Source: Timburyella sp030842085 (GTDB lineage: Bacteria; Bacillota; Clostridia; Oscillospirales; Acutalibacteraceae). From it: DNA of 13,582 bases. How positions within the stretch are numbered: the stretch's first letter is position 1; each line of letters begins with the position of its first letter. The notes under the pieces were generated by a model. That model saw only the letters and a program-made list of their open reading frames with translations, was not told the origin of the DNA and did not search any database. Of the stretch, positions 12,817-13,582 are shown piece by piece. The DNA is taken from the NCBI GenBank assembly GCA_030842085.1, contig JAUUSE010000049.1, positions 1 to 13,582 on the forward strand, read 5' to 3'. Made by a program: the position numbers and the translations under genes.

Positions 12817-13542
12817 GATATGTTCGCAGGTATCGGTGGTTTTCGCAGCGGACTCGAAGCGGTGGGCGGCTTTGAATGCATCGGTCATTGCGAGATCGAT
12901 AAAAAGGCAAACCAAGCCTATAACGCAATCTACCAACCGAAAGGAGAAATCTACTTTGAGGACGCTACAAAAATTGATACAAACGACCTGCCGGACATTG
13001 ACCTCATCTGTGCGGGCTTTCCATGCCAAAGCTTCAGCGTGGCTGGCAAAAGGCTCGGATTCAAAGACGATACAAGAGGAACTCTCTTCTTCGAGGTTGC
13101 CCGAATCGCTGAAGCGAAACGGCCTCCACTTTTTCTCTTGGAAAACGTTCCCGGACTGCTATCGCATGACGGAGGCAGGACGCTGTTTACCATCTTCTCC
13201 ACGCTTGTTGAATTGGGGTATCTCTTTGAAGCACCGATAGATATGCTGTCCTTTATTTCACTTCACAGAAACGGCTGGCAGAAGCACAGCTATGCTGCCG
13301 CCTGCGGTGTATCCGATCAGGTGTTGTGGCAGATACTTGCCGATCATCCGCAGGTGGATACGGTGTACCTCTGCCACGACAGCGACGTGGACGGACAGAA
13401 AGCCGCCGTCCGTATTGCGAATAAGCTCACCGAACAAGGCATAAACACAGAAATCCTCGTGCCGATCCGAAAGGACTGGAACGAGGATTTATTATATCCA
13501 CCCGATGAAACGGAGGAAGAAATATGTATCCAAACTATGTAA
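12799..13542 (+). CDS. Chimeric protein: N-terminal half of a cytosine-5 DNA methyltransferase fused to a Toprim domain
   Basis: The protein has 247 residues. Residues 4-140 are the front of a C5-methyltransferase: motif I FFDMFAGIGGF (5-15), CEIDKKANQAY, motif IV GFPCQSFSVAGKR with nucleophile Cys76, and motif VI LLENVPGL (Glu115-Asn-Val). The chain leaves the family after TLVELGY: motif VIII (QNRxR), the target-recognition domain and motifs IX-X are missing. Residues 142-232 instead match the C-terminal Toprim of DUF3991/Toprim proteins: FEAPIDMLSF (Glu144), then VYLCHDSDVDGQKAAVRIAN (Asp194-x-Asp196) and RKDWNEDL. The Toprim metal triad (Glu, DxD) is present, but the usual N-terminal DUF3991 part is absent. 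Methylation is unlikely. Typical C5 enzymes exceed 300 residues. The ATG at 12799 has only a weak AGGA 15 nt upstream. An internal deletion joining two element genes in frame, or an assembly join, would explain it. Confidence 0.85.
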   Translation: MAIRFFDMFAGIGGFRSGLEAVGGFECIGHCEIDKKANQAYNAIYQPKGEIYFEDATKIDTNDLPDIDLICAGFPCQSFSVAGKRLGFKDDTRGTLFFEVARIAEAKRPPLFLLENVPGLLSHDGGRTLFTIFSTLVELGYLFEAPIDMLSFISLHRNGWQKHSYAAACGVSDQVLWQILADHPQVDTVYLCHDSDVDGQKAAVRIANKLTEQGINTEILVPIRKDWNEDLLYPPDETEEEICIQTM

Positions 13543-13565
13543 AGAAAGGAGGCGGTAGCTCATGA
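13524..13565 (+). CDS. Possible 13-codon ORF coupling to the next gene
   Basis: An ATG at 13524, with CGGAGG (13511-13516) 7 nt upstream, opens MYPNYVKKGGGSS and stops at TGA 13563-13565, overlapping the next ATG as ATGA. The frame contains the ribosome site of the next gene. It could be a leader peptide that couples translation, or chance. Confidence 0.25.
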   Translation: MYPNYVKKGGGSS

Positions 13566-13582
13566 CAGGAAATCCCTTGCTC
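13562..13582 (+). CDS. Start of a further element gene, cut by the right edge
   Basis: The ATG at 13562 is preceded by AAAGGAGG (13545-13552) at 9 nt. Seven codons are visible (MTGNPLL) before the window ends. The strong ribosome site and operon position make a real gene likely; its family cannot be told. Confidence 0.7.

Larger units (their letters stand above)
8615..13582. mobile_element. Left part of a putative integrative (conjugative) element at tRNA-Pro
   Basis: From the 3' end of the tRNA to the right edge every gene is on the plus strand, small, tightly packed and mostly of unknown function. Codon choice is unlike the left half, with Ile ATC and Thr ACC frequent instead of ATA-rich usage. 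DUF4314, tandem ribbon-helix-helix proteins, a phage/ICE-style cytosine methyltransferase start and a Toprim domain of the DUF3991-associated type are, from family knowledge, typical cargo of Tn1549-like conjugative elements of Firmicutes. No integrase, relaxase, T4SS gene or second attachment site is present, so the element type and its exact left boundary are inferred. A plain genomic island or contig misjoin is less likely but not excluded. Confidence 0.6.

Noticed and set aside
12493..13029. Long minus-strand ORF of 178 codons opposite the RHH and methyltransferase regions
   Set aside because: Arg/Cys-rich antisense shadow of clear coding genes; no ribosome site or domain.
1..13582. CRISPR array, rRNA or insertion sequence
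   Set aside because: No regularly spaced repeats, no rRNA-like sequence, and no transposase or terminal inverted repeats were found on either strand.

Overview
The window has two parts that differ in style and meet at a tRNA gene. Positions 1 to about 8614 look like chromosome of a low-to-mid GC Bacillota, most likely a gut-type Clostridia. The support is AAGGAG-like ribosome sites, several TTG/GTG starts, sigma-A promoters with 17-bp spacers, AT-rich spacers with U-tailed hairpins, and families typical of that group (CGGC-domain protein, CatA-like acetyltransferase, M14 gamma-D-Glu-type peptidase, class I DAHP synthase). No species can be named from sequence alone.

Chromosomal layout. On the minus strand are a CGGC-domain protein (226-561) and a YjaB-like GNAT acetyltransferase (847-1311). 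On the plus strand are alanine racemase alr (1617-2804) and a monocistronic secreted or anchored surface protein (3166-4077) with its own promoter and a strong, probably bidirectional terminator. A minus-strand cluster follows, in transcription order: NUDIX ADP-ribose pyrophosphatase (7415-6876), DAHP synthase (6740-5712), a HEPN-like protein (5683-4946) and a CatA-like acetyltransferase (4924-4283). The last three are spaced by less than 30 nt. A divergent plus-strand M14 carboxypeptidase (7498-8400) precedes a promoter and tRNA-Pro(UGG) (8538-8614).

After the tRNA the codon style changes (for example Ile ATA gives way to ATC), and everything to the right edge is one co-directional series of small, mostly acidic, mostly uncharacterised genes. 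It includes a DUF4314 protein, several ribbon-helix-helix (RHH) domains, and families I recall from Tn1549-like Firmicutes conjugative elements. I read it as the end of an integrative element inserted at tRNA-Pro. No integrase, relaxase or distal attachment site is inside the window.

The element operon reads: ART-like protein (8839-9576), unknown 218 aa (9590-10246), Cys-rich 98 aa (10325-10621), 270 aa protein with an eroded start (about 10618 or 10654 to 11466), unknown 113 aa (11470-11811), DUF4314 protein (11813-12133), TTG-start 45 aa RHH protein (12146-12283), tandem-RHH protein with a nested internal gene start (12270-12743), a chimera joining the front of a cytosine-5 DNA methyltransferase to a Toprim domain (12799-13542), and the first seven codons of another gene (13562 onward).

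The most unusual signals are the methyltransferase-Toprim chimera, similar acidic, Met-ending C-terminal tails on otherwise unrelated element proteins, hairpin-plus-U-tract elements at four gene starts inside the operon, an ATGA start/stop overlap apparently decayed to ATAA, and a possible ADP-ribosyltransferase fold in the first element gene. All family assignments are from reading motifs; no database search was run.
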